From contig CAMBEJ010000025.1 in assembly GCA_945865375.1 (NCBI GenBank), positions 1-44,032 on the forward strand: a DNA stretch of 44,032 nt. The letters are read 5' to 3'. A program made the position numbers and the translations under genes. Each line of letters starts with the position of its first letter. Position 1 is the stretch's first letter. This DNA comes from Akkermansia muciniphila (GTDB lineage: Bacteria > Verrucomicrobiota > Verrucomicrobiia > Limisphaerales > F1-80-MAGS106). The notes under the pieces are model-generated. The model ran no database searches, was not told the origin of the DNA, and saw only the letters and a program-made list of their open reading frames with translations. Shown in pieces: positions 36,349-43,725 of the stretch.

Positions 36349-37595
36349 ATCGGCTGGTTATTAAACCACGCGTTCAGCCCTTCGCGATTCTCATGAATCT
36401 TCTCAAAGGCTCGGCCGATATCGTCCATATCCGCCCGAGATCCGAGCAGCAGGCTCTGTTCGAGCCAAACACATTGTTCGCGGCAGATGAGGTCGCTGTT
36501 AGGGCAACGGGTCTTGGCGTAGTTCTGTTTCGTGGAGGCTATCGGCAGGAAAGGATGGAAAGCCTTTTTTTGGAATAACGGTTGGTGGTGCAGGGATAAC
36601 ACGTAGCCGCCGGAGCAGGGGACTCCCTCGGCTTGGAGAGCCTTGATCACGGCGGCGCGGGGCGCGCCAAACGCTCGACCGTCCACCCGCAGCATGAACA
36701 GGTGGTAACTGTGGCGTGTGCAATCGGGGGGACGCTTTTGAGGATGAATGCCGGGCAGTTGAGCGATGCGAGACGCCAGGTGCTGGCCGTTGCGGTCGCG
36801 CGTTTTGGTCTGCGACTCGAGCCGTTCCAACTGGCAGTTGAGGATGGCACCCTGGAATTCGCCTAGCCGGTAATTGCCCGAGATGACGTGGTGCTCGTAC
36901 CACGCGCCGCTTGGGATCCGTCCGCAATTGTGAATGGAGCGGCAGGCCTCAGCCATGGTCTCATCGTTCGTGATGAGGAGGCCGCCCTCGCCACATGTGA
37001 GGTTCTTGCTGGACTGGAACGAGAATGATGCCACGTGTCCCAGGGAACCTGCCGGACGGTTCCGGGTGCTCGCCCCGTGCGCGTGGGCGGCGTCCTCGAT
37101 GACGACGAGGTTGTGCTTTTTCGCGATGTCCATCAGCGATCGCATGTCGGCTGGTTGACCCGCGAAATGAACCGGGATGAGAGCCTTTGTGCGCGGCGTG
37201 AGGACGGCCTCCACGGACCTGGGATCCAGGTTGAAAGTTTCCAGGTCAATGTCCGCGAAGATTGGAACCGCGTTGGCTTCCACCACCGCAGAGGCGGTCG
37301 ACAAGAACGTATAGCACGGAACAATCACCTCGTCCTCGGCGCGGATGCCGGCCGCCATCAGGGCGATGCGCAAGGAGACGGTGCCATTCACAACGCCAAC
37401 GCCGTGTCTGCAGCCATGCATCGTTGCGAACCGGTTTTCGAATGTGGACACTTCCGATCCGGCGAGCTTGCCCCATTTGCCGCTGCGCAACACACGGAGC
37501 AGCCCTCTTTCCTCCGGCCTTCCGAAGATGGGCCACGACGTGAAGGGCCGAGTGCGAATGGGCTTTCCTCCAAGAAGAGCGAGTGCTTTTGACAT
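36345..37595 (-). CDS. DegT/DnrJ/EryC1/StrS-family PLP-dependent sugar aminotransferase
   Basis: From ATG 37595 the 416-aa enzyme begins MSKALALLGGKPIRTRPFTS. It follows the family order: ENRFATMHGCRHGVGVVNGT, VIVPCYTFLSTASAVVEANA, then PIFADIDLETFNLDP, TKALIPVHFAGQPADM, VIEDAAHAHGA (PLP-contacting Asp) and FSFQSSKNLTCGEGGLLIT with the Schiff-base Lys. LGEFQGAILNCQLERLE follows. These enzymes transfer an amino group to keto-sugars or, in scyllo-inosose subtypes, to cyclitols. The substrate is not evident. The stop overlaps the PTS start and the gene follows the HAT-like acetyltransferase by 31 bp, so one transcript is likely. Confidence 0.92.
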   Translation of the reverse strand: MSKALALLGGKPIRTRPFTSWPIFGRPEERGLLRVLRSGKWGKLAGSEVSTFENRFATMHGCRHGVGVVNGTVSLRIALMAAGIRAEDEVIVPCYTFLSTASAVVEANAVPIFADIDLETFNLDPRSVEAVLTPRTKALIPVHFAGQPADMRSLMDIAKKHNLVVIEDAAHAHGASTRNRPAGSLGHVASFSFQSSKNLTCGEGGLLITNDETMAEACRSIHNCGRIPSGAWYEHHVISGNYRLGEFQGAILNCQLERLESQTKTRDRNGQHLASRIAQLPGIHPQKRPPDCTRHSYHLFMLRVDGRAFGAPRAAVIKALQAEGVPCSGGYVLSLHHQPLFQKKAFHPFLPIASTKQNYAKTRCPNSDLICREQCVWLEQSLLLGSRADMDDIGRAFEKIHENREGLNAWFNNQPM

Positions 37596-37626
37596 CGTGA
37601 GGTGGTGATGGTTGTGCGATTGTCGT

Positions 37627-38256
37627 TCAGTCTCCCAGTGTCCTGCCCATGTAGGCGCAACCTCCATCCAAGGCGCCGACGCGGATCAACTCCCGGAACC
37701 CTAGACGAAGGTAGAATCCGAATGCGGGTGTGTTGGCCGCGCTCACGCCAAGATGTGCGCCCGGAGAACCACGGTCACGGAGCCGCTTCATCACCTGCTC
37801 AAGCATGCGTCGGCCATAGCCACGTCCTTGGGCGCGCGGCAGGAGATCGATGTGCAGATGAGAGGGATAAGCCTCGTAAGGCTCAGGGCAGAAATAATCG
37901 GGGTGATGATACCCATCATAAACACTTTGAACCCGCGTCCATTGTCCAGGATGCCCTTGAGGGGCGGGAAAACGGGCGCATAAATCCTGGCGCCACTCGC
38001 TCTCATAGCGGGCGAAGAAGGCGTGTGAATCGAAGGCGCCAAGGGCGTAGCCGCAGACGCCCCGCTCGTCCTCCAGGGTGAGGCTCAGATCCGGCTCGAA
38101 GGCCAGGTATGGGCCGACAAAGATTCGACCCAATGCGTCGGGGTCATCCCTGTAATACGGCTCGCCGTCCTTGCCGTAGTCGCCCGTCTTGAGGCAAACA
38201 TAGTAAGCTCCCCGCTCATCGTCAGGCCGGGCAGGACGGATTACGCAATCATTCAC
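37627..38256 (-). CDS. GNAT acetyltransferase resembling the HAT-like domain of O-GlcNAcase
   Basis: The 209-aa protein reads IRPARPDDERGAYYVCLKTG at the N-terminus, then DALGRIFVGPYLAF, LEDERGVCGYALGAFDS, YPSHLHIDLLPRAQGRGYGR, FGFYLRLGFREL and CAYMGRTLG. The order and words closely resemble the C-terminal 'HAT' domain of animal OGA as I recall it (IRP...DE, LEDEDGICGYALG, FYSKLG, V-I-LGRSL). Unlike the animal domain, this one keeps a canonical acetyl-CoA loop (RAQGRGYG), so it may be an active acetyltransferase. Its upstream neighbour is a GH84 gene matching the other half of OGA. Substrate unknown; an amino sugar or sugar-bearing peptide is plausible. Confidence 0.9.
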   Translation of the reverse strand: MNDCVIRPARPDDERGAYYVCLKTGDYGKDGEPYYRDDPDALGRIFVGPYLAFEPDLSLTLEDERGVCGYALGAFDSHAFFARYESEWRQDLCARFPAPQGHPGQWTRVQSVYDGYHHPDYFCPEPYEAYPSHLHIDLLPRAQGRGYGRRMLEQVMKRLRDRGSPGAHLGVSAANTPAFGFYLRLGFRELIRVGALDGGCAYMGRTLGD

Positions 38257-38291
38257 AGTTTAAAAAAAGTTCGATGAGTTGTTATCACAAC

Positions 38292-38305
38292 CGTTACCGG
38301 TACCG
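38292..38305. promoter_or_regulatory. Possible operator-like palindrome between GH84 and HAT genes
   Basis: The sequence CGTTACCGGTACCG contains the perfect 8-base palindrome TACCGGTA with two more matching outer pairs. It lies in the 119-bp gap upstream of the acetyltransferase gene. LacI-family regulators of sugar genes often bind GC-centred palindromes of this kind. No other copy was found by eye and no regulator gene is nearby, so this is a weak suggestion. Confidence 0.2.
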
Positions 38306-38375
38306 TGTTCTCCGTCGCGACTGAGTCTTATCTTGATCGTTGATTGAGACAAGTCTCCTCTGAGGTTGATGATTC

Positions 38376-39740
38376 CTAGGCAGCATGGGTCGGAGCAAAT
38401 CCTCCGTTCGCTTGTTGAACCAGCAGACCTTGCAGCCCGGCAACGATCCCGCCACGGTAGGTGCCGGGCAAATGAAAATCAGAACTGCCAAGGATCCCGG
38501 GGCTCGGGTTTTCAGATTTCATTCGCACATAGCGGTCCAGCAAATCCAGTTCCTCTCGAAGTTCCCAGAGCCGACGGTTGAGCGCATAAAAAAGCGGGCG
38601 CTGCCGAAGTTCTGACAACCGGACGCAGAAGTCCCGCAACCTGGCTGCGCGGGCCTGGAAAAGGGCTGCCTGATCACCCCACTCCGAGGGATTCTGAGCT
38701 AACAAACTCCGGGCGCTGGCATAAAGCGATCTCCCCTCAGGACCCTCTTCGTAGGGCAGGTAGTAGCAGTCCCCGAAGCAGATCAGATCCTCGAGAGTGA
38801 CCTGTCTGCCAACCGTCTCGAAATACGGCAACCACTCCTGGATCGCGGCCAAGTAGGCCGCACGAGCATCCCATGCGCCACGGCAACGCGCGAATTCTGC
38901 CAGAGTTCGGAGTGGCACATAATTCAGTGGAAACTCGGTGTTCGGGTTACACATCAAACCGCTCACCTCCGCCCGCAGTTCCGGCGCGCGTCCGCTGTAA
39001 GGTCCGCAGAAGAACCGATGCCCGTCATAATCGTTGGCATGGAGGTTATCCCAGATCAGCGGCTTCCGCCGAAGCACCTCACGCAGCGCCTGAACGTGGT
39101 TGACCGTTATCTCCCTCGAGATGATTTCTGGCCCGGTCCAAAAGATATCAATCTCTCTCAAAAGCTCGCGGCCGATCGTTGCGAGGTATCCTTCTCCACC
39201 CAGTTTTCCGTCGGCCATCCGTCCGCAATAGGCTGTAGGACAGAAAAGGAAACGGGCGTCTGGACAACTCCCAAGGATCCACTTGAACAAGGAATTCGCC
39301 ACATGGCATTGTGCCGACGCAAGCGAGCCCAATCGCCCAGTATCCTCAGTCTCCAAGCCATCTGGGATGTCGTCGAAAAAGAGCGAGAAATGCTGGCAGC
39401 CCAAGCCGTTCATCTGTTCAAAACGCTTTTTGAGATGATCCAACTCATCTTCATTCGAGTAACGGATGTCCAGTCCTGGGCTCAGGGCATAAATGAATCG
39501 GATCTGGCTCTGCTGGCAGGCCTCGATCAATTGTCCGAGCGTTTTAGCTTCCGATGGGGAGTAAAGTTGACGCCAGAGGGCTCGATGGTTCAGGTCGTCT
39601 TTTGGAGCGTACAAATAGGTGTTTAATCCCCACCGTGCCATCCATCCGAACAGCTCGAATCGTTCCGCCATGGTCCAAGGCTGCCCATAGAAGCCTTCTA
39701 TCACTCCGACCATAAAACTTGTTGTCTCGCGCGTTTCCAT
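38376..39740 (-). CDS. GH84 beta-N-acetylglucosaminidase, O-GlcNAcase-like
   Basis: From ATG 39740 a 454-aa glycosidase opens FMVGVIEGFYGQPWTMAERF, then ARWGLNTYLYAPKDDLNHRA and FIYALSPGLDIRYSNEDEL. FSLFFDDIPDG carries the GH84 catalytic pair D123-D124 (human OGA D174/D175), followed by FCPTAYCG, IDIFWTGPEIISREI, PLIWDNLHANDYDGHRFFCG (GlcNAc-binding Asn/Asp) and PNTEFPLNYVPLRTLAEF. Similarity to animal OGA is far stronger than to bacterial NagJ-type secreted GH84 in my recollection. GH84 uses substrate-assisted catalysis to remove GlcNAc. I see no signal peptide, so it should be cytoplasmic. ATG 39764 is an alternative start. It is followed by a separate HAT-like gene. Confidence 0.93.
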   Translation of the reverse strand: METRETTSFMVGVIEGFYGQPWTMAERFELFGWMARWGLNTYLYAPKDDLNHRALWRQLYSPSEAKTLGQLIEACQQSQIRFIYALSPGLDIRYSNEDELDHLKKRFEQMNGLGCQHFSLFFDDIPDGLETEDTGRLGSLASAQCHVANSLFKWILGSCPDARFLFCPTAYCGRMADGKLGGEGYLATIGRELLREIDIFWTGPEIISREITVNHVQALREVLRRKPLIWDNLHANDYDGHRFFCGPYSGRAPELRAEVSGLMCNPNTEFPLNYVPLRTLAEFARCRGAWDARAAYLAAIQEWLPYFETVGRQVTLEDLICFGDCYYLPYEEGPEGRSLYASARSLLAQNPSEWGDQAALFQARAARLRDFCVRLSELRQRPLFYALNRRLWELREELDLLDRYVRMKSENPSPGILGSSDFHLPGTYRGGIVAGLQGLLVQQANGGFAPTHAA

Positions 39741-39841
39741 GCGTTCGTCGGATTGAATGAGCATTCCCTACACGGCAGGTTGGCCCTCTGGCACGGCTTG
39801 CCAAGGGCTGGTCCATCCTTCGGTTCAGCCGGGTCCTGGGT

Positions 39842-40060
39842 TCAGCGTTGGCAGTACTCCCCCAGCGCCTCGGTGAAAACCGCATCACGAACGAGCGATG
39901 GATCGAGGTTCATGGCGCACTGGTCCTCGTCGGTTAACGCCACGACCTCGACCCCCTGCAGCTTGCCCTGGAGCACCTCGCAGAAATCCTCCAAGTCAAA
40001 GTCCTCAGGCAGCTCTTCGCCGCCGCACATCGCCAAGTCAACGTAGTAAATGTTCTTCAT
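39842..40060 (-). CDS. Small acidic protein with four cysteines (unknown)
   Basis: The 72-aa product from ATG 40060 begins MKNIYYVDLAMCGGEELPED and ends TEALGEYCQR. It is strongly acidic and has Cys at MCGG, DFCEV, DQCAM and EYCQ, without a CxxC pair. There is no signal peptide. It lies 14 bp after the aldolase stop and 101 bp before the GH84 start, all on one strand. A longer upstream frame overlaps the aldolase and was rejected. I do not recognise a family. Confidence 0.6.
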   Translation of the reverse strand: MKNIYYVDLAMCGGEELPEDFDLEDFCEVLQGKLQGVEVVALTDEDQCAMNLDPSLVRDAVFTEALGEYCQR

Positions 40061-40074
40061 ATCCGGGGTTCTCT

Positions 40075-41121
40075 CTAGGGACCGGTTTCGTTGGTAAATC
40101 GCTCGCGATGCGCCTCCATCGCGTCTGAGTAACTGCGGCAGCGAGCCGCGCTGTTGCATTTTGAGCGGTGCAACAATTCTTGCTGCGCGGCCCCCGCATT
40201 TGCTGGCAGGCCGGCCCATGCTTTTAGAGCCGGTGCTTGCAACGCCCGACCAAAGGAGAAACTCAGCTCCCACGGTGCCGCGTCGAGTTGGCACATGGCG
40301 CTGAGATGCTGGGTGGCCCGCACGTCGCTCTGGCCGCCGGACAGGAAGACTAGGCCGGGCACTGCGGCGGGAACCGTCCGTCTCATGCAGCGCAACGTCG
40401 AGGCGGCCACCTCGGGCACGCTGGCTTGCTGCGGGCAGTCCTTGCCCGAAAGAACCATGTTGGGCTTGAGCAGCATCGCCTCAAGACGGACGCGGTACGC
40501 CGCCAGCTCTTCGAAGACGATTCGCAGCGTGCGTTGCGTCACTTCGGCATGACGCTCGATGGTATGGTCGCCGTCCATCAAGACCTCGGGCTCGACGATA
40601 GGCACCAAGCCTGCCTCCTGGCTCAATGACGCAAAACGTGCCAGGCCGTGGGCGTTAGCCCGAATGCAGAGGTCCGTCGGAACGTTCGATCCGATGGTGA
40701 TGACTGCGCGCCACTTGGTGAATCGCGCTCCGAGTTCCCTGTATTCCATCAGCCGTTCGCGCAATCCATCGAGGCCCTCGGTGATTTTCTCCCCCGCGAA
40801 ACCAGCGAGCGCCTTCGCACCCTTGTCCACCTTGATTCCCGGCACGATTCCCTGGCGCTTGAGCGCATCGATCAGCGCCGTGCCATCCGCAGCCCTTTGA
40901 CGGATAGTTTCGTCGAACAGGATGACACCACTGATGAATTCGCCCAGCCCAGGGGCCGTGAACAGGAGCTCGCGGTAATCCCGGCGGTTCCCCTCCCCGC
41001 AGGCTGCACCCACGGATTTGAAACGTTTCTCAATGGTGCCTGTGCTTTCGTCCGCGGCGAGAATGCCTTTGCCATGCGCGACCAGCACGCGGGCGGTGGT
41101 TTCCATTTGGATCTCAAACAT
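40075..41121 (-). CDS. Class I fructose-bisphosphate aldolase
   Basis: From ATG 41121 a 348-aa protein has the class I aldolase signatures: MFEIQMETTARVLVAHGKGI, LAADESTGTIEKRF, GVILFDETIRQ, GIVPGIKVDKGAKALAGF and TKWRAVITIG. LVPIVEPEVLMDGDHTIERH follows, then MLLKPNMVLSGKDC with the Schiff-base Lys, and VFLSGGQSDVRATQHLSAM. It cleaves fructose 1,6-bisphosphate to DHAP and glyceraldehyde 3-phosphate in the cytoplasm. The length matches the eukaryote-like class I form (~345-365). It is first in the minus-strand block that continues into GH84, PTS and LtaS-like genes, so it could serve the glycolytic end of sugar use. Confidence 0.93.
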   Translation of the reverse strand: MFEIQMETTARVLVAHGKGILAADESTGTIEKRFKSVGAACGEGNRRDYRELLFTAPGLGEFISGVILFDETIRQRAADGTALIDALKRQGIVPGIKVDKGAKALAGFAGEKITEGLDGLRERLMEYRELGARFTKWRAVITIGSNVPTDLCIRANAHGLARFASLSQEAGLVPIVEPEVLMDGDHTIERHAEVTQRTLRIVFEELAAYRVRLEAMLLKPNMVLSGKDCPQQASVPEVAASTLRCMRRTVPAAVPGLVFLSGGQSDVRATQHLSAMCQLDAAPWELSFSFGRALQAPALKAWAGLPANAGAAQQELLHRSKCNSAARCRSYSDAMEAHRERFTNETGP

Positions 41122-41549
41122 GATGCGCCTTTGTTTAATGCACGGTTCTTGGTTTGCCTCAGGTGAGGGTGAAGGGGGCATGTGACATCACAAGCACAAT
41201 TATTGCTTTTGGTTCGATTTTGGAGCGACCCGAATCGCTTGGGTCGCCTGCACAAATCAGAATTCAGCAGATTGGAGAGGGAGTCTGCTCGGAAATTGGC
41301 AATGGCTGGTCCAAACTTGCCACCGCGGAGCGCGAGCCGCGACTCAGCCCAATGCCAGCTTCCGGGACGCCAAGCCGAACCGTCCGCGCATCATGGAGGA
41401 ACGCGGACCGACAGAGGAGCAAGAAACGGCCAGCATTCCCCAAGGCCCGCGTAGGCAACGCGCTGCGGCCAGGGCACATTGGGCCACAGCGAAGCAGTCG
41501 ATGAGACTGATCTTGGCTCCATGAACCACTCGTGAACTCAGGGCCTAGC
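41122..41549. other. 428-bp intergenic region between divergent genes, no gene seen
   Basis: This region separates the aldolase gene from the radical SAM relic and should contain the aldolase promoter. Short open frames on both strands carry no recognisable motif. I see no tRNA, terminator hairpin or repeat that matches elsewhere in the window. Confidence 0.5.
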
Positions 41550-42508
41550 ATGAACTTGCAAATCGACACCAACGCCGAACTAAATGGAGCGAAGAGTTCT
41601 GCGGCCAGCACAGGGAGGGAGTTCGGCTGCGCGCGCGACTTTTTCGAGAACCGATTTGTTTACTGCCTGATCTCGCCACGCGCTCGCGGACTGTCTGTGG
41701 GAGTGAATATGAATCCGGACCAGCGCTGCAACTTCGACTGCGCGTATTGCGAGGTGAACCGAAACGAACCGCCGCGAGAGTCTCGGCTGGAGCCATCGGT
41801 TGGTGGATGAGCTGGAGCGGACGCTGGCCCTGGTCCACACAGGTCGCATCCGCCAGAGAGCGTCCTACCAGAACGCGCCTCCTGAACTGCTGTTGCTGCG
41901 CCATGTCGCGCTGAGCGGCGATGGCGAACCGACTCTTTGCCCAAACTTTGGCGAAGCGATGGAGGCAGTCATCCACCTTCGCGCGCGCGGGCGCTCCGCA
42001 CGGCATGGAGCCGTCAGACGCGATGGAGATCATCCACCTTCGCGCGCGCGGGCGCTCCCCTTCCTTCAAGCTTGTGCTCATCACCAACGCCAGCGGCCTC
42101 GACCGGCCTGAGGTCGCAGACGGGTTGCGGCTTTTGACGGCTCACGACGAGGTTTGGGCCAAGTTAGATGCCGGCACCCAGGAATCGATGGATCGGGTCA
42201 ACCGCCCCGACTGTTCTCTGGAAAAGATTCTCGCGAACATCCTAGCCTTAGCCCGGAGACGGCCCGTGGTGATCCAGACATTGTTCCCATCTATCAATGG
42301 CGAAGGTCCGACCCCGTCAACGATCGAAGCCTACGCGCAGCGTTTATGCGAGTTGCGCAACTCGGGCGCTCAGATTCCGCTGGTGCAGATCTACTCCGCC
42401 ACTCGGCCTACCGTTCACTCCGAGTGCGGTCATCTGCCCCTGCGGACGCTTTCACATATCGCTCAGCGCGTTCGTGACGCCACCGGGTTGGTTGCGGAGG
42501 TATTCTGA
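41550..42508 (+). pseudogene. Radical SAM protein gene with two frameshifts
   Basis: From ATG 41550 the first frame gives DFFENRFVYCLISPRARGLS and the cluster motif CNFDCAYCEV (CX3CX2C for the 4Fe-4S/SAM site). It stops after RLEPSVGG near 41810. The second frame (from ~41800) gives RLVDELERTLALVHTGRI and HVALSGDGEPTLCPNFGEAM. The third frame gives FKLVLITNASGLDRPEVADG, DEVWAKLDAGTQESMDRVNR, then IQTLFPSINGEGPTPS and the proper C-terminus RDATGLVAEVF. All parts of the ~310-aa protein are present in order. The first shift is 1 base (net) near 41790-41800; the second is caused exactly by a 61-bp duplication. Sequencing error could explain the first shift but not the second. Confidence 0.85.
41956..42058 (+). 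repeat. 61-bp-period duplication inside the radical SAM gene
   Basis: GCGATGGAG, then ATCCACCTTCGCGCGCGCGG and GCGCTCC, occur at 41956-41997 and again at 42020-42058. Corresponding bases are 61 apart and a short unique spacer (GCACGGCATGGAGCCGTCAG) lies between the copies. 61 bases shift the frame by one, and deleting 61 bases joins the second and third reading frames exactly. The GC-rich spacer with GGCATGGAGCC may be part of a dispersed repeat. Confidence 0.85.
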
Positions 42509-42582
42509 GTTTCTGGGGACGGCTTGTGCTGATCCATCAGCGATCGTTGGCGGTGGCCTATTCCGATCGGATGTGAAGGAAG

Positions 42583-42615
42583 CCCGGCAGAGCGAGGCGT
42601 CCCCGCCGAGCCGGG
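42583..42615. repeat. Short GC-rich imperfect palindrome
   Basis: CCCGGC at 42583-42588 and GCCGGG at 42610-42615 enclose GGCG...CGCC in the gap between the converging radical SAM and cytochrome genes. It could fold into a hairpin and serve as a bidirectional terminator, but no T-run follows. It may instead be a dispersed intergenic repeat. Confidence 0.35.
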
Positions 42616-42679
42616 TGAATCTAAGGCACTCAACAGTTTCTCAGCTCGCCACAAGGATGCGGCTTCTCAGCGAAATCCC

Positions 42680-43627
42680 TCATTTCACCTGCAGTAATGC
42701 GGCAGCTTGGTTTGTTGGGCCGGATGGAAATAAAGCCCCGTTCCGAATCCAGTGCAACAAGGTCATGATTTCCTCCAACGTGAGCGGTTGTTTTCCTGCG
42801 GGCGGCATCACGTCGTCGTGTTGCGGTGGCAAGAGAATGAGGCGTGCAAGGTGGCTGCTCATCGGGTCGCCTGGCTTGATGGCGACGAGGCCGCTCGCGC
42901 CGGCTTTGAGGGCCAGTTCAGGCTGATCGAGCCGGTAGCTGCCTTTTTGTTTGTCCGCGCCGTGACATTTGTAGCACTTGGCTTCGAGCAAGGGTTGAAC
43001 TTTCTCGATGTAATAGAGCTGATTCGCGTCGAGTGCTGTGGAATTTGATATGGATGGAGACACGGGGTCGTCATCCAGCAGTTCGCGCACGAACTCTGGC
43101 GCGTTTTCAACGAGGTACTTTGAGCCATGTGTCAGATTGCCACCAAAATGTCCCGCCACGACCACGAGTGCCAATGTGGTTGATAACACGGCCCGATAAC
43201 CGCGAGCCCAGCCGCGTGCTGTTTCGTCCCGATAGGAGAGTCTTTGCAGTAGAATCGTCGCTGCGGTGAGGAGAAAGACGGCAAGGCCGTAAAGCCGGTG
43301 GATTTTTAGCATCTTTGCGTCATAGTCGCTCCCGTCAGCCCGCATGAGTCCGAACGTGGCGGAGACGATTCCCGTCAGCAAGCCCAGCTACAGCACCAGC
43401 ACGGTGATCCGCCGCACTTCGCTGCTGGGCCGCAGCGCGCGATACATTTCCAGGATGCCCGCCATCGTCAGGAACCCGATGGGGAAGTGCAGCACCACCG
43501 AGTGGAATGGCGCGAAGAACGGACGCCAGTGGAAGAGTTTGTGCGCGACGCCTGGAGAGGCATCGGCCGCCACCGCCGTGGCGGCTGAGATCAACAGAAG
43601 ACTCGCGATGCTGCCCAGTTTTTTCAT
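42680..43627 (-). pseudogene. Membrane cytochrome c-domain protein interrupted by an in-frame TAG
   Basis: From ATG 43627 the frame gives a signal peptide (SIASLLLISAATAVAADASP). Membrane helices of a DUF2231-like region follow (FHSVVLHFPIGFLTMAGILE, ITVLVL). A TAG at 43388-43390 follows, and the same frame continues LGLLTGIVSATFGL, LYGLAVFLLTAATILLQRLS, YRAVLSTTLALVVVAGHFGG and NLTHGSKYL. A PVC-type cytochrome domain EAKCYKCHGADKQKGSYRLD with CxxCH comes next. It ends DDVMPPAGKQPLTLEEIMTL, with the distal Met likely in VMPP. Frame is kept across the stop, so a single substitution (for example CAG or TGG to TAG) would explain it. Either a nonsense mutation, a sequencing error or, less likely, suppression. 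Confidence 0.8.
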
Positions 43628-43725
43628 CAGGAGGTTTTGTTTCGTCTCACCCACGGCCGCCAACAGGCCTGCAGGGTTTCAATGCACGACTGGCAACAGA
43701 GAACGTCAGGGTCCTGTTGTGAAGA

